A stretch of DNA of 64,000 nucleotides from positions 64,001 through 128,000 of the forward strand of contig JAQGDQ010002388.1 of NCBI GenBank assembly GCA_030141605.1. Reading direction: 5' to 3'. A program made the position numbers and the translations under genes. Below are positions 9,258 to 18,405 of this stretch, in pieces; the first letter of the stretch is position 1; each line of letters opens with the position of its first letter. The DNA comes from Tubiluchus corallicola (taxonomy: Eukaryota; Priapulida; Priapulimorpha; Priapulimorphida; Tubiluchidae). A model generated the notes under the pieces. It was not told the DNA's origin and did not search any database. It saw only the letters and a program-made list of their open reading frames with translations.

Positions 9258-10982
9258 CTAATGTTTTTTATTTTCTACAGCCCATACCATTTCAAAAGGC
9301 TCTAATGTGTAAGGGTGGTGAATTTCACGATGGGTAAAGAGGTTTGTAAAACAGCGTGATGACAAGGATATATTAGTAATCTCTATGTGTTCATGGCAAC
9401 AATTATGCAGAGCAAGAATAGGGCGAGACGTTTCCTGCCCTCGGATTAGCGCGAAAATAGAAGGATGTAACGATAAAATCTTCTGAGAAGCTGAAGGGTT
9501 AAAGGCGGGCTCTTCTTTCCATTTTTCCAGTAGCTTCATATATCCGTAAAAAATTTTATACGCTCTGCATTCCGGATCTTTCAGCCATTGATCGAGCTCT
9601 TCCCGATAGAATTTTCGTCGATTTAAAGTTCTGTTTTCCTTTGTTTGCTCGAATCCTTCCTGCCAGTTACGTGTTCCAAAGAGGTTATGGAAATAAATCC
9701 CAGGAACTCCTTGCAGTGACAGAGCGACGGCTTGTGCGCATAGGTATCGTTTAATTGCCAGGGGGTTTTCTTCTGTCTCTTCTGTTGGGAGCAGAGCATC
9801 AAAAAATGTTATATTCAGCTCGTAAGGAACGGGTTTTCCATCTGCTCCTGTGCGTGTAAGGATTTTTCCTCCTCGTTCCATGCATGAGGTTACCAGTTGT
9901 TTTTTTTGCTGTTCTGTCAGGATATCTGATGCGCCCCGCACGCCAATTCCATCGTGTGTTGCTGTTATATTGAAGAAATGGCATTGATCGGACGGAAGGG
10001 AAAGTGTTTTGGCCCAATTAGTTAAATGTTCTGCGGAGTTTCGGTTAAAAGCGTCCAGAAGCAAAGGAGGCAATGGAAATTGATAGACCATTTGCGCTTC
10101 TTCGCCGCTTTTTCCGAAATAGGAAATATTTTCCTCATGAGGAACATTAGTTTCCGTTACCAGAGTGACGGAGGGTGCTACACAATTAATCAAAGAGCGA
10201 TAGAGGATAACGGCGTTATGGGTTTCCTTTAGGCTCATGGAACATGTTCCTATTTTTTTCCATATAAACCCTACAGCGTCAAGGCGAATGAGCTGAGCAC
10301 CTTTTCCGATATAAAAAAGCAAGACTTCAAGGATAGCGTTAAAAACTTCTGGATTGCTGAAATTGAGGTCGACCTGATCTTGACTGAAGGTTGTCCATAG
10401 GTTTTTTATTCCTCGGTTGGTTTGAAACTCATGGAATAGAGGGGAGGTTCTTGGTCGTGTAACTTCTTTCCATTCGTCTTCTTTTCCTTCAATAAAGAAG
10501 TCGCAGTATGGGCTTTCCCCTGCCAGATAGTGTTGAAACCATTTCCCTTGCGCGGACAGGTGATTAATGACCGCATCGAACATCAGGTGAAAATCTTCTG
10601 CCAGCTCTTCAATATCTTTCCAGCTTCCTAGATCAGGAGAAACGGCATAATAATCTTTGACGGAGAAACCGTCGTCACTACTCCAGGGATAGAAAGGAAG
10701 GATATGAATTGTATCAATTTTTTCTTTAAGATATTCTTTTGACCAGAGAGCGAGGCTTTTCAAAGGCGTTTCTTCTTTTTGCTGCACCTGATCTCCATAG
10801 GTAATTAAAATAGCGTCATGGGGTAAGGTTTTTTTGTTTTCTTTTTTCTCTGGGTGTTTTTCATGAAATTGGGAGAGGGTTTGAAAAAACATGGTATAGA
10901 GAGTGTTTTTTTTCTCTTCTCCATAGAGGGAAGCGATAAGCGTCAGGAGTGCTTCTTTTTCTTTATGGGTTATTTGCAGCAT
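9258..10982 (-). CDS. GH13 subfamily 18 sugar phosphorylase (glucosylglycerate phosphorylase/YcjM-like)
   Basis: This 574-residue GH13 enzyme uses phosphate to cleave an alpha-glucoside to alpha-glucose 1-phosphate. Catalytic residues are readable: nucleophile Asp235 in R-L-D-A-V-G-F, acid/base Glu277 in V-T-E-T-N, and transition-state stabiliser Asp344 in A-T-H-D-G-I-G. The R-L-D-A-V-G-F motif and N-terminal Y-G-D are typical of sucrose phosphorylase relatives. At 574 residues it is longer than sucrose phosphorylases (about 490-500) and closer to YcjM-type glucosylglycerate phosphorylases (about 560). It is embedded in an ABC-transporter operon, 14 bases from malG-like, with AAGGAAAC as ribosome site. 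The acceptor released is unknown; sucrose or glucosylglycerol are alternatives. Confidence 0.82.
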   Translation of the reverse strand: MLQITHKEKEALLTLIASLYGEEKKNTLYTMFFQTLSQFHEKHPEKKENKKTLPHDAILITYGDQVQQKEETPLKSLALWSKEYLKEKIDTIHILPFYPWSSDDGFSVKDYYAVSPDLGSWKDIEELAEDFHLMFDAVINHLSAQGKWFQHYLAGESPYCDFFIEGKEDEWKEVTRPRTSPLFHEFQTNRGIKNLWTTFSQDQVDLNFSNPEVFNAILEVLLFYIGKGAQLIRLDAVGFIWKKIGTCSMSLKETHNAVILYRSLINCVAPSVTLVTETNVPHEENISYFGKSGEEAQMVYQFPLPPLLLDAFNRNSAEHLTNWAKTLSLPSDQCHFFNITATHDGIGVRGASDILTEQQKKQLVTSCMERGGKILTRTGADGKPVPYELNITFFDALLPTEETEENPLAIKRYLCAQAVALSLQGVPGIYFHNLFGTRNWQEGFEQTKENRTLNRRKFYREELDQWLKDPECRAYKIFYGYMKLLEKWKEEPAFNPSASQKILSLHPSIFALIRGQETSRPILALHNCCHEHIEITNISLSSRCFTNLFTHREIHHPYTLEPFEMVWAVENKKH

Positions 10983-10996
10983 TTAAATTGTTTCCT

Positions 10997-11974
10997 TTAT
11001 TCTTTCACGCCGCCTTCTGACAGTCCGCCTGTCATAAATTTCATGGCGAGTGAAAAGAGAATAACCACTGGCAATGTTGTTAAGACTGAAGCTGACATAA
11101 TGCGTCCCCATGGGCTATTCATGGAGTTATAGAGTTCTTTTAATCCAATGGGGAGCGTATAGAGTTCTTTTGCGTTTTTAAAGAAGATAGAGACAAACAG
11201 ATACTCATTCCATGCGATAATGAAACAGTATATAAACACGGTAATCAGCATAGGAACAGAGATGGGTAGTACGACTTTAAAAATGGCTTCTATGCGGCTA
11301 TATCCGTCGACGGCAGCTGCTTCTTCCAAGGAAAAGGAGATTGTTCTGAAATAGTTTCCCAGCATATAAACGGCAACAGGCAGGGTTTGCATAAGATAGA
11401 TCAGAATGATACAAAAGACCATTCCTGCTTTGGTTTGTGTTAAACCGAGCGCCATCGCGATTTGATAGAGTGGGACCATCAGGAGTGTTCCTCCGATCAT
11501 GTAGACAAAGAGGATTCCTCTTTGCATGGCGACTTGTCCGAAGAATCGCAGCCGTGCAATAGCATAGCTTGAAAAGATAGCGAATATCAACGCGCAAAAG
11601 GCAGCACCGAATGAAATCAGAAAAGAGTTCCGAAAGAATTGGAGGAATGGGAAGATATCGGATGTGGATAGATATTTTTCTACAATCTCTTGTTTTTTAG
11701 GATGCCCGTCTGGTAGCCTCTCGATCATACGGCGTTCATTAACAGGTAGGTTATCAAGGCTGAAATTTTCTCCGGTTACTTTCTGCAGGGATAGGATATC
11801 CTCATAATGTTCCCATGTTGCATATTGAGGAATAAGGCTTGTACTTCCGTATTCAACAGGGGATTTAAACGAGACAGAGATCATTTGCGCAAATGGAAAC
11901 AGAGCGAAGAAAAGAACCGCGGCCAAGGCGACATAAAAGGCGATATTTCCGAGTATGGATTTTTTTTCCAGCAT
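10997..11974 (-). CDS. Carbohydrate ABC transporter permease (MalG family)
   Basis: This 325-residue inner-membrane protein has an N-terminal helix (about 10-30), a periplasmic stretch to about residue 115, then five further helices. The coupling-loop motif E-A-A-A-V-D-G-Y-S-R near 225 contacts the ATPase and identifies the MalG type. It pairs with the MalF-like permease whose gene ends 10 bases upstream. The periplasmic insertion (about 40-110) is longer than in plain MalG proteins. AAGGGAAAA precedes the ATG. Confidence 0.93.
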   Translation of the reverse strand: MLEKKSILGNIAFYVALAAVLFFALFPFAQMISVSFKSPVEYGSTSLIPQYATWEHYEDILSLQKVTGENFSLDNLPVNERRMIERLPDGHPKKQEIVEKYLSTSDIFPFLQFFRNSFLISFGAAFCALIFAIFSSYAIARLRFFGQVAMQRGILFVYMIGGTLLMVPLYQIAMALGLTQTKAGMVFCIILIYLMQTLPVAVYMLGNYFRTISFSLEEAAAVDGYSRIEAIFKVVLPISVPMLITVFIYCFIIAWNEYLFVSIFFKNAKELYTLPIGLKELYNSMNSPWGRIMSASVLTTLPVVILFSLAMKFMTGGLSEGGVKE

Positions 11975-11984
11975 TTTTTTCCCT

Positions 11985-12875
11985 TTACCACTTTAGAACT
12001 TTTTTAATATAGAACCAGATTAAGCCAAGCAACATAAGGAATTGAATAACGGCGGCGGCGGCGGCAAGGCCCTGGTCAGGTTTTCCTGTGAAAGCGATAT
12101 TATAGACATAGACAGGGAGTGTTTCCACGATGCCGTTTGTCAGTAGGTAAATATCGTCAAATTTATGGAAGTTCCATATAAATCTGAGAATAACGACAGT
12201 TCCCAGAACAAAGTAAATCTCAGGAAGAGTCACATGGAAGAAGCGCCCGACAGGTCCGTATCCGTCGATAGCTGCGGCTTCATAGAGGTCTTTATTAATT
12301 GATTGGAGCTGAGAAAGGAGCAGCAATGTCGCTAGGGGAAAATGTTTCCAGATATCAAATATAATGACGAAAACGAGCCCTGGCCATTTTGTACTGACTG
12401 TCATAGGAGAAAAGGGATCGGTACTAAAAAACCCATGCATATAAGCTAGGAAGTGATTGACGATTCCATTAACGGGGTCAAACATAAACTGCCAAGAGAA
12501 AACCACAGCGACAAGAGGGGCGAAATAAGGCATAAGAATAAGCCCCCGCGCAAGGTTTCGCATGGGAAATTTCTCGTTAAGTAGCAGGGCGACAGCGAGC
12601 CCCAGAAGTGTCGTTCCCAGAACACTTCCCAATAAATAAAGAATGCTGACCCAGACAGAATCGTAAAATCGCCCACTGGAGAGAAGAGCTGTGTAGTTCC
12701 CTAAATTTTTAAACGTTTTCTCTCCTGAGATTGAAACGTCAAAAAAACTTAAGTATAGATTAAAGATAATGGGATAAAAGATCAGAACTCCGATGACAGT
12801 GACCGTTGGAAGCACAAACTGCAAACCGAGTCTGGCGTTTTTTTGCTCTACTGTTAACGTGTTTTTTGGATTCAT
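11985..12875 (-). CDS. Carbohydrate ABC transporter permease (MalF/UgpA family)
   Basis: This 296-residue permease has six predicted membrane segments and the coupling motif Y-E-A-A-A-I-D-G-Y near residue 195, typical of the short MalF/UgpA type. It forms a heterodimer channel with the next gene's product. Near the C-terminus a run of five GGC repeats on the plus strand encodes A-A-A-A-A at the start of the last helix, where family members usually mix Ala with Ser. AGAGAG lies upstream of the ATG. Confidence 0.93.
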   Translation of the reverse strand: MNPKNTLTVEQKNARLGLQFVLPTVTVIGVLIFYPIIFNLYLSFFDVSISGEKTFKNLGNYTALLSSGRFYDSVWVSILYLLGSVLGTTLLGLAVALLLNEKFPMRNLARGLILMPYFAPLVAVVFSWQFMFDPVNGIVNHFLAYMHGFFSTDPFSPMTVSTKWPGLVFVIIFDIWKHFPLATLLLLSQLQSINKDLYEAAAIDGYGPVGRFFHVTLPEIYFVLGTVVILRFIWNFHKFDDIYLLTNGIVETLPVYVYNIAFTGKPDQGLAAAAAVIQFLMLLGLIWFYIKKVLKW

Positions 12876-12942
12876 TGATGGCTCTCTTTTTCTAAAAAAG
12901 GCCCTTTTTTCATTATTTTATTTAAAAATGGCCGATTATTTT

Positions 12943-14379
12943 TTAATTATTGATAATAGCGAGCATTTCTTTTTCTGCCCATATCAATGCTTCCCAAGGT
13001 TCAACATCTTCAAAAACCGTTCTATAGATCATTTGAGGGATGATTTTCTTTGCTGTAATTTCTTCAGCGATGGGGAAGAATTGTCCATCAACGACACTGA
13101 ATGTGCGTAAATTTTCCAGCCCATCGAGAATTTCCAGAATTTTTTCTGTCCCGTAGGGCTCAAAGACTTTTTCCGGGTCATTTAGATATTTTTCGCTCAT
13201 TGCGATTGCGCGAACTGCTGGATTATAGCCTCCTGCTGCCACGTGTGTCCATGTGATATAGACATCTTCTTCATACATGAATTTGATCAGTTCCTGAGCG
13301 GCTTTAATTTTGGGCTCTTCTGTTTTATTGAAGATTGTGTATCCCATCAGGGTTCCATATGTAGAATCCATTCTATTGCGGATAGAGGAAGCCATATTGG
13401 TTTTATGGACAAGATCTGGATCGAAGTCAGCGCCGGCCAAGTCTGCGAAATTGCTGCTTCCCAAGGAGTTTGCCGCATGTTCATAGAGTGCCAGATCGTC
13501 CATAATAAAGGTGGAATAAAACATCATGGCGACTTTTCCCTGCAGATAATAGTCGCGCGCACGCCAGGTTTGAGGTCCTGGAGGTGTATACTGTGCCAGC
13601 TCTACGTAATACTCTAATGCTTCCAGCATTTCAGGAGAATTAAAGACAAAATCTCCGTCTTTGTCAAAGATATAGGCGTCATTAGAAAGGGCAAATTGTG
13701 TAAAGACCTGTTCTGTAAAGATCTCTGGCATTGTGCCGACAAGAATTCCATATTGTTTATTTTCTGGCTCGTAAAAATGGCGAGCTGCCTCTAGGATATC
13801 TTCCCATGTTACGGGTGGATTTAACCCTGCTTGCTCAAACCAGTCACTGCGATACCATATTCCTTGTACCCACCCAGTATAGGGGGTTGCATACCATTGA
13901 TCCTCACCAGCGATAAAAAGGTTTTTACTTCCCGTATAAAAATTATCCACGCCGATTTCTTTAAAAACGGAAGTTACGGCATTTGTATTGACAAGATTTT
14001 CCTGACCCAATGCTACGGCGTAGGAAGATTCCAGCAGAGCGAGGTCTGGCATATTTTTAGAAGCGACAGCGGCCACCATACGGGCCATGACATCATTTTC
14101 GTCCATGGCAATGACTTTTACTTTATGGCCAGTTTCGGCTTCAAACAAGTCAAAAATGAGCTCAAATGTTTTTACACGATCGCTTTGAAGCTCTGTTGTC
14201 CAGAATTCCAACTCAACAGGCTCAGTGTGCTTTTTACCAACAGTTGCAGCTGTTTCTTGTGTTTGTTGTGTTTGCTGTGCTTGCTGTGTTTCCTGTTGTG
14301 TCGCTTCTTTATTATCATCACATGCGACCAGTGTTATGACAAGCCCTAAGACAACTCCTATTTTGTAAAGCCCTTGCAT
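12943..14379 (-). CDS. Sugar-binding lipoprotein of ABC transporter (MalE-like, family 1)
   Basis: This is the solute-binding subunit, anchored by a lipid. I place the start at the internal ATG at 14379 (478 residues) because AAGGAG lies 6 bases before it; an upstream ATG at 14394 would overlap that ribosome site. From this start, residues 1-19 form a lipoprotein signal ending in lipobox L-V-A-C. They are followed by a Gln/Thr-rich linker of about 25 residues and the SBP_bac_1 fold starting L-E-F-W-T-T. It is first in a seven-gene operon, downstream of the promoter at 14484-14512. It delivers a glycoside to the two permeases. Confidence 0.9.
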   Translation of the reverse strand: MQGLYKIGVVLGLVITLVACDDNKEATQQETQQAQQTQQTQETAATVGKKHTEPVELEFWTTELQSDRVKTFELIFDLFEAETGHKVKVIAMDENDVMARMVAAVASKNMPDLALLESSYAVALGQENLVNTNAVTSVFKEIGVDNFYTGSKNLFIAGEDQWYATPYTGWVQGIWYRSDWFEQAGLNPPVTWEDILEAARHFYEPENKQYGILVGTMPEIFTEQVFTQFALSNDAYIFDKDGDFVFNSPEMLEALEYYVELAQYTPPGPQTWRARDYYLQGKVAMMFYSTFIMDDLALYEHAANSLGSSNFADLAGADFDPDLVHKTNMASSIRNRMDSTYGTLMGYTIFNKTEEPKIKAAQELIKFMYEEDVYITWTHVAAGGYNPAVRAIAMSEKYLNDPEKVFEPYGTEKILEILDGLENLRTFSVVDGQFFPIAEEITAKKIIPQMIYRTVFEDVEPWEALIWAEKEMLAIINN

Positions 14380-14483
14380 TTTCCTCTCCTTCATATTGCT
14401 TTTAGTTTGATAAGTGGCTTTTTACGCCTAGAGTATTTTAGGGCTTAAAAGCCGTAAACTATTAATAAAAGGTTATAAAGTTC

Positions 14484-14512
14484 AGTGTAAGAAGAAAATA
14501 GAATCCTGTCAA
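14484..14512 (-). promoter_or_regulatory. Sigma70-type promoter of the seven-gene glycoside operon
   Basis: On the minus strand there is a perfect -35 TTGACA (14512-14507), a 17-base spacer and a -10 TACACT (14489-14484). Transcription would start about 98 bases before the lipoprotein ATG, leaving a leader of that length. Confidence 0.65.
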
Positions 14513-14859
14513 TAATGAAACTAATTGGCCATTATTTTTCACATACTGTTATTTTATTTTGGGTTTTTAACAGCCTTTTCCCTGTGAGTATTTTGTGAAA
14601 TTTTATTTTTCGAATTGAACAGCCCAGACTACGGTATTTTTTATAGAAGGAAGAGCTTGATATTTCGGGATTGGATTCATGTTTGTTATCTCTGATGCCG
14701 CTACTCATATTATGATTAAGATATCCCATGGCATCAGAGTATGGATCTATCAAACATAAAGTAATTTTTATATTGTATATTGGCAGGAGTGTTTAAAATA
14801 CTTTTTCCTTATTTAAGGAAAGCATAAACATATTATATGCGAGCAGCCGTTGAAAATAA
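14513..14859. other. Intergenic stretch with a 10-bp inverted repeat
   Basis: No convincing gene is seen between the operon promoter and the tRNA genes. A minus-strand frame of 73 codons (14753-14532) has no recognisable domain or ribosome site. Within it a perfect 10-bp inverted repeat, CTCTGATGCC (14690-14699) and GGCATCAGAG (14730-14739), is separated by 30 bases. It could be a processing or terminator element for the upstream tRNAs, or a chance structure. Confidence 0.4.
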
Positions 14860-14948
14860 TGGCGGATGGGGTGGGATTCGAACCCACGAAGGGGGACACC
14901 CTTGCCGGTTTTCAAGACCGGTGCCTTCAACCGCTCGGCCACCCATCC
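14860..14948 (-). tRNA. tRNA-Ser (anticodon UGA)
   Basis: This is an 89-base gene with a 7-bp acceptor stem (GGATGGG/CCCATCC), discriminator G and encoded CCA. The anticodon loop is CTTGAAA, giving anticodon TGA. The long variable arm of a class II tRNA is present, and the T arm carries TTCGAAT. It reads UCA codons and lies 23 bases from the second serine tRNA, so the two are probably co-transcribed. Confidence 0.95.
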
Positions 14949-14971
14949 ACAAGTAAGCATGTTAGTATTAA

Positions 14972-15059
14972 TGGCGGAGGGACGGGGATTCGAACCCCGG
15001 ACAGGTTTCCCTGAACACGCTTTCCAGGCGCGCGCCTTAAGCCACTCGGCCACCCCTCC
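14972..15059 (-). tRNA. tRNA-Ser (anticodon GGA)
   Basis: This is an 88-base gene with acceptor stem GGAGGGG/TCCCTCC, discriminator G and encoded CCA. The anticodon loop CTGGAAA gives anticodon GGA, which reads UCC and UCU. It has a long variable arm and TTCGAAT in the T loop. It is first in the tRNA-Ser pair, just downstream of the promoter candidate at 15077-15104. Confidence 0.95.
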
Positions 15060-15076
15060 TCCTTAGCCATTTTTCC

Positions 15077-15104
15077 ACAGTATGTAAAAAAATAACTGTG
15101 TAAA
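15077..15104 (-). promoter_or_regulatory. Candidate promoter for the tRNA-Ser pair
   Basis: Minus strand: -35 TTTACA (15104-15099), 16-base spacer, -10 TACTGT (15082-15077). The predicted start lies a few bases before the tRNA-Ser(GGA) 5' end. Confidence 0.45.
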
Positions 15105-15256
15105 AAATGCGGAGGTTTTTAACTGCTTCAGTAATTTTTTGACATAAAAAAAAAGATTCTGCAACATTTTTATTTATTTTGTGGATAAAAATAAAAATTT
15201 ATCTGAACTCTTTTCTAAAATAGATTATAAATAGTTTATAGTTAAAGTTTGTTTTA

Positions 15257-16030
15257 ATGGCCCTGTTTATTTTTCATCATGATTTTATACAGAGAAATGT
15301 AGGAATGACACCAGAACAAAAGCCATCTAAGAATGATGCTCTCATCACAAAAATTCTTCTTATTGCCATTGCGATAACGGCTGTTTTATGGATATCACAA
15401 AAATTCTCAGATTCTTTTCAAAGCTCGAATGATATTGCTTGGCTTCTTTCTCGATTGATTCTTTTAGCTCTTTTAATTGGGGGAAGCTACGCTTCGATAA
15501 AGATGAATATTGGTAAAGCATTTTCCTCTTTGGTTATATGGTTTACCATTGGTTTTGCGGCTTATAGTTTTTATATTTTTAAGGAAGGAGGGAACGATCA
15601 TTTTTCCGATCGTCTTTCCACAAATTTTAAGCAGGGGAAATATTATACTCATAGTGATGGAACTTTGCGGTTTCAGGGAGACAGGCGCGGGCATTTTATT
15701 ATTGAAGGATATATTAATGATCAGCCTGTGAATTTTCTCTTTGACACGGGAGCGAGTGATATTATTCTTTCGTCCTCTGATGCTCGGAAGGTTGGTTTTA
15801 AAGATAATGAACTTTCTTTTACGCGTCCTTATCAGACGGCGAATGGGCGAGCTTATGCTGCGCCTGTTACTTTAAAAACCATTGCTGTTGGCCCTTTTGT
15901 TTTTCATGATATTCCAGCATCAGTCAGCCAGGAGAAAGCATTGCAGACATCTCTTTTAGGAATGCGTTTTTTAAAGCAGATTCCTGGTTGGTCCGTTAAA
16001 GGAAACGAGTTAATATTTGAGCTTGAATAA
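15257..16030 (+). CDS. Membrane-anchored retropepsin-like aspartic protease (TIGR02281-type)
   Basis: This 257-residue protein has two or three membrane segments between residues 30 and 108, followed by a periplasmic retropepsin-like domain. The active-site motif is D163-T-G-A-S within F-L-F-D-T-G-A-S-D, preceded by G-H-F-I-I-E-G-Y-I-N, the usual pattern of the alphaproteobacterial clan AA family. A second flap-like G-M-R-F-L segment lies near the C-terminus. An alternative start at 15305 would shorten it by 16 residues; neither start has a strong ribosome site. The physiological substrate is unknown. Confidence 0.82.
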   Translation: MALFIFHHDFIQRNVGMTPEQKPSKNDALITKILLIAIAITAVLWISQKFSDSFQSSNDIAWLLSRLILLALLIGGSYASIKMNIGKAFSSLVIWFTIGFAAYSFYIFKEGGNDHFSDRLSTNFKQGKYYTHSDGTLRFQGDRRGHFIIEGYINDQPVNFLFDTGASDIILSSSDARKVGFKDNELSFTRPYQTANGRAYAAPVTLKTIAVGPFVFHDIPASVSQEKALQTSLLGMRFLKQIPGWSVKGNELIFELE

Positions 16031-16055
16031 AGCAAGAGATTAAGGGGTCTTTATA

Positions 16056-16084
16056 TTGACACCTTTATAAATCTTCTGTATCTT
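16056..16084 (+). promoter_or_regulatory. Sigma70-type promoter of the cobalamin uptake operon
   Basis: Perfect -35 TTGACA (16056-16061), 17-base spacer and -10 TATCTT (16079-16084). The predicted start near 16091 falls immediately before the cobalamin riboswitch, so the aptamer would occupy the very 5' end of the transcript. Confidence 0.7.
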
Positions 16085-16095
16085 TTAGTGAAATA

Positions 16096-16280
16096 GTGGG
16101 TGTTTCTTAACCTTTTCTCAAAAGGTTTAAGAGATGAAAAGGGAATTTGGTGTAAGACCAAAGCTGCCCCCGCAACTGTAAACAGTATGTTAGATTATGC
16201 GAGAATGCCACTGGAGAGCTTTATAATCTCTGGGAAGGTTTTTAATCTGACCCTCAGCTGTAAGCCAGGAGACCTGCCAA
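16096..16280 (+). ncRNA. Cobalamin (B12) riboswitch
   Basis: The conserved aptamer blocks occur in order: AAAAGGGAA at 16137-16145, GCTGCCCCCGCAACTG at 16163-16178, GCCACTGG at 16207-16214, GGGAAGG near 16232-16238, and the B12 box GCCAGGAGACCTGCC at 16264-16278. It lies about 220 bases before the ATG of the TonB-dependent receptor. It should repress btuB-btuF-btuC-btuD-tonB when adenosylcobalamin is plentiful. GGCAGG at 16323-16328 could pair with the CCTGCC of the B12 box in an alternative fold; a T-rich stretch follows at 16331. Confidence 0.96.
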
Positions 16281-16498
16281 CTATTTTCGTCTCACACCTG
16301 TGGCGGGGAAGACTGCAGGAAAGGCAGGACTGTTTTTATTTGTTTTTAGCAATAGTTGTGACAGTTTTTCTTTTTTTCTTTCAAAAGAAGTGGTGACGCT
16401 CATAAAAGAGAAGGCGCGCTTATCTATTCAGAATTTCTCTCTATCTGCGCTGCTTTCGGTATATAAACGTTTATAAATGGAAAGAGAAAAAGAATTGA

Positions 16499-18385
16499 AT
16501 GCCAAAAGGAAAAACATGTGTTATCTCTGTTGTGCTTCTTTTTTCTGTAGCGATCGGAAAGGTATTTGAGGCGGATAGTGATGGTGATATTTATTATTTA
16601 TCGCCTGTTATAGTGACTGATTATTTTGTGCGGGAGGAATCTTCTTTTGGCTCTCACTTGTTTATTTCCCATGAGGAAATAGAGAAAAAACGCTCTATGC
16701 AGTTTGCGGATCTTCTTCGTGATGAATCGGGTATTGTTGTCAATCGCTCTGGAGGTGTCGGCCAAAAAACAACTATCCGTATTCGAGGATCAGAAGGTTA
16801 TCATACGACATTTTTTATTGACGGTGTAAAATGGTTTGATCCTTCTTTGCCACATGCTTCTTTTGATTTTTCCCATCTTAATGTTATGGATTTGGAAAAG
16901 ATTGAGGTTATCAAAGGCCCGAAAAGTGCTGTATATGGCAGCGGATCTATTGGTGGCGCGATTCATGTTACCACACGCGCTTCAGAGCAAGATACAAGCG
17001 CTTTTATCAAGGCGCAAACAGGCAGTTATGGCAGCTCCTTCTTAACAGCGGGTGTTTCTGGTGGTCATAGTCATTCCTATGCTGCTTTATCTCTTTCTCA
17101 TCAGGAGGAAAACGGTTTATCAGCATCAAGTTCGCGGTACGGCAATACGGAAAAAGATGTTTATAGGAATTTATCTTTGAATGCTCGTTTCGGAACAGAT
17201 TTTTCAGAAACCTTTTCTCTAACTGGTCTTTATTCTCTGGTGGATTCCTATCAGGAGTTTGACGATGCGGCTTATGGGGGAGTTGCTGCGCAAGATGCCA
17301 ATCATCACACGGATTTTAAAATGGATGGGCTTCATCTTTCTATGTTGCTGGATATACCGAGCTATTCTATTGAAAATCATTGGGGCATTTTTAACAATCG
17401 CACAAAGCGTGCTTACAGTTTTGAGACTTTTGAAAATATGATGTTTTTAAAGGGAGAGAGCCAAGGATTTTACTGGCAGGGAATATCCTCTTTTCGCAAA
17501 GATGGAACATTAACATTTAAGGCTCAGATGGGCAAGGAGGCAATAACGGCTATGGAGACTATTTTTCTTCAAGAGGAGCGAAATCATTATAGTGGATATT
17601 TAGATTTTCATCAGCCTTTATCTTCTTTTTTCTCTTTAAGCGCAGGGAGCCGTATTGATAAATACGAACAGCTTTCCTCTTATGAAAGCTGGTATATTTC
17701 AGCAGATTGGAATTATGCTAAAAATGGAACTATTTACAGCAGCGTAGGAGAAGCCTTTCGCGCTCCTAGCCTTTCTGAGCTTTATGATCCCTTCAGTGGA
17801 AACCATGCCCTAAAACCCGAGCGGTCTTTAGAGTATGATATCGGTATTGAGCAATGGTTGTTTTCTCAATCGGCGCGCATTGATATGCTTTATTTTGAAA
17901 ACCTTCTTCATGATAAGATCAGCTGGAAACAAGTAGGTCCGATCGAAGGACTTTATGAAAATACAGGTCGAGCGAAAAGTCGTGGTATAGAAACAAGTTT
18001 ATCAATTTTTCCCGCAGAGACAGTCGAACTTTCTTTAGAACATACATGGCTTGATTCTGTCAATAAAAGCGCTTCTGTTTTGGAAGTTCGTCGACTTTCT
18101 TTTTCTCCTCGTCATCAGCTTTCCCTTTCTGTTGATTGGAATCCGTCAGGCTCTTCTGTTTTTCTAGGGGGTGTTATGCGTTTTGCGAGTGATCAGTATG
18201 ATAGTGGCTATGGCCAGTGGGTTAAGGGGTACTCGACTTTTGATCTCAGCGCACGATGGCGTTTAGCTGAAAAATGTGATCTTTTTGTTTATATCGAGAA
18301 TCTTTTTGATCGCTATTATGAAGAATCTGCAACTTATTCCACGCCTGGATTTTCTCTTTACGGCGGCGTGAATCTGGTTTTTTAA
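16499..18385 (+). CDS. btuB: TonB-dependent outer-membrane cobalamin receptor
   Basis: This 628-residue protein has an N-terminal signal-like segment (1-20), a plug domain with R-I-R-G-S-E-G and the V-I-K-G-P-K-S-A-V-Y-G-S-G-S-I-G-G-A motif near residues 138-155, and a 22-strand barrel. It ends in an aromatic residue (L-V-F), as outer-membrane barrels do. The cobalamin riboswitch in its leader and the btuFCD genes downstream fix the substrate class as B12 or related corrinoids. The TonB box is likely the S-P-V-I-V-T segment near residue 35. The ribosome site is a purine stretch, AAAGAGAAAAAG. Confidence 0.93.
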   Translation: MPKGKTCVISVVLLFSVAIGKVFEADSDGDIYYLSPVIVTDYFVREESSFGSHLFISHEEIEKKRSMQFADLLRDESGIVVNRSGGVGQKTTIRIRGSEGYHTTFFIDGVKWFDPSLPHASFDFSHLNVMDLEKIEVIKGPKSAVYGSGSIGGAIHVTTRASEQDTSAFIKAQTGSYGSSFLTAGVSGGHSHSYAALSLSHQEENGLSASSSRYGNTEKDVYRNLSLNARFGTDFSETFSLTGLYSLVDSYQEFDDAAYGGVAAQDANHHTDFKMDGLHLSMLLDIPSYSIENHWGIFNNRTKRAYSFETFENMMFLKGESQGFYWQGISSFRKDGTLTFKAQMGKEAITAMETIFLQEERNHYSGYLDFHQPLSSFFSLSAGSRIDKYEQLSSYESWYISADWNYAKNGTIYSSVGEAFRAPSLSELYDPFSGNHALKPERSLEYDIGIEQWLFSQSARIDMLYFENLLHDKISWKQVGPIEGLYENTGRAKSRGIETSLSIFPAETVELSLEHTWLDSVNKSASVLEVRRLSFSPRHQLSLSVDWNPSGSSVFLGGVMRFASDQYDSGYGQWVKGYSTFDLSARWRLAEKCDLFVYIENLFDRYYEESATYSTPGFSLYGGVNLVF

Positions 18386-18405
18386 TTTTCATTACTGAGG
18401 TAGAT

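Noticed and set aside
13831-14349. 172-codon frame antisense to the lipoprotein gene
   Set aside because: It lies opposite the linker and N-terminal part of a certain gene and reads as low-complexity Cys/Leu/Phe sequence.
14532-14753. 73-codon minus-strand frame upstream of the glycoside operon
   Set aside because: No ribosome site, domain or conserved motif; it overlaps an inverted repeat and lies in AT-rich spacer.
14793-15066. Open frames on both strands across 14793-15066
   Set aside because: They translate the two tRNA-Ser genes and are a known annotation artefact.
15139-15167. TTGACA before the retropepsin gene
   Set aside because: At 17-18 bases only CAACAT is found, too poor a -10 to call a promoter.
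16100-16396. 98-codon frame before btuB
   Set aside because: It covers the cobalamin riboswitch; the conserved RNA blocks explain the sequence.
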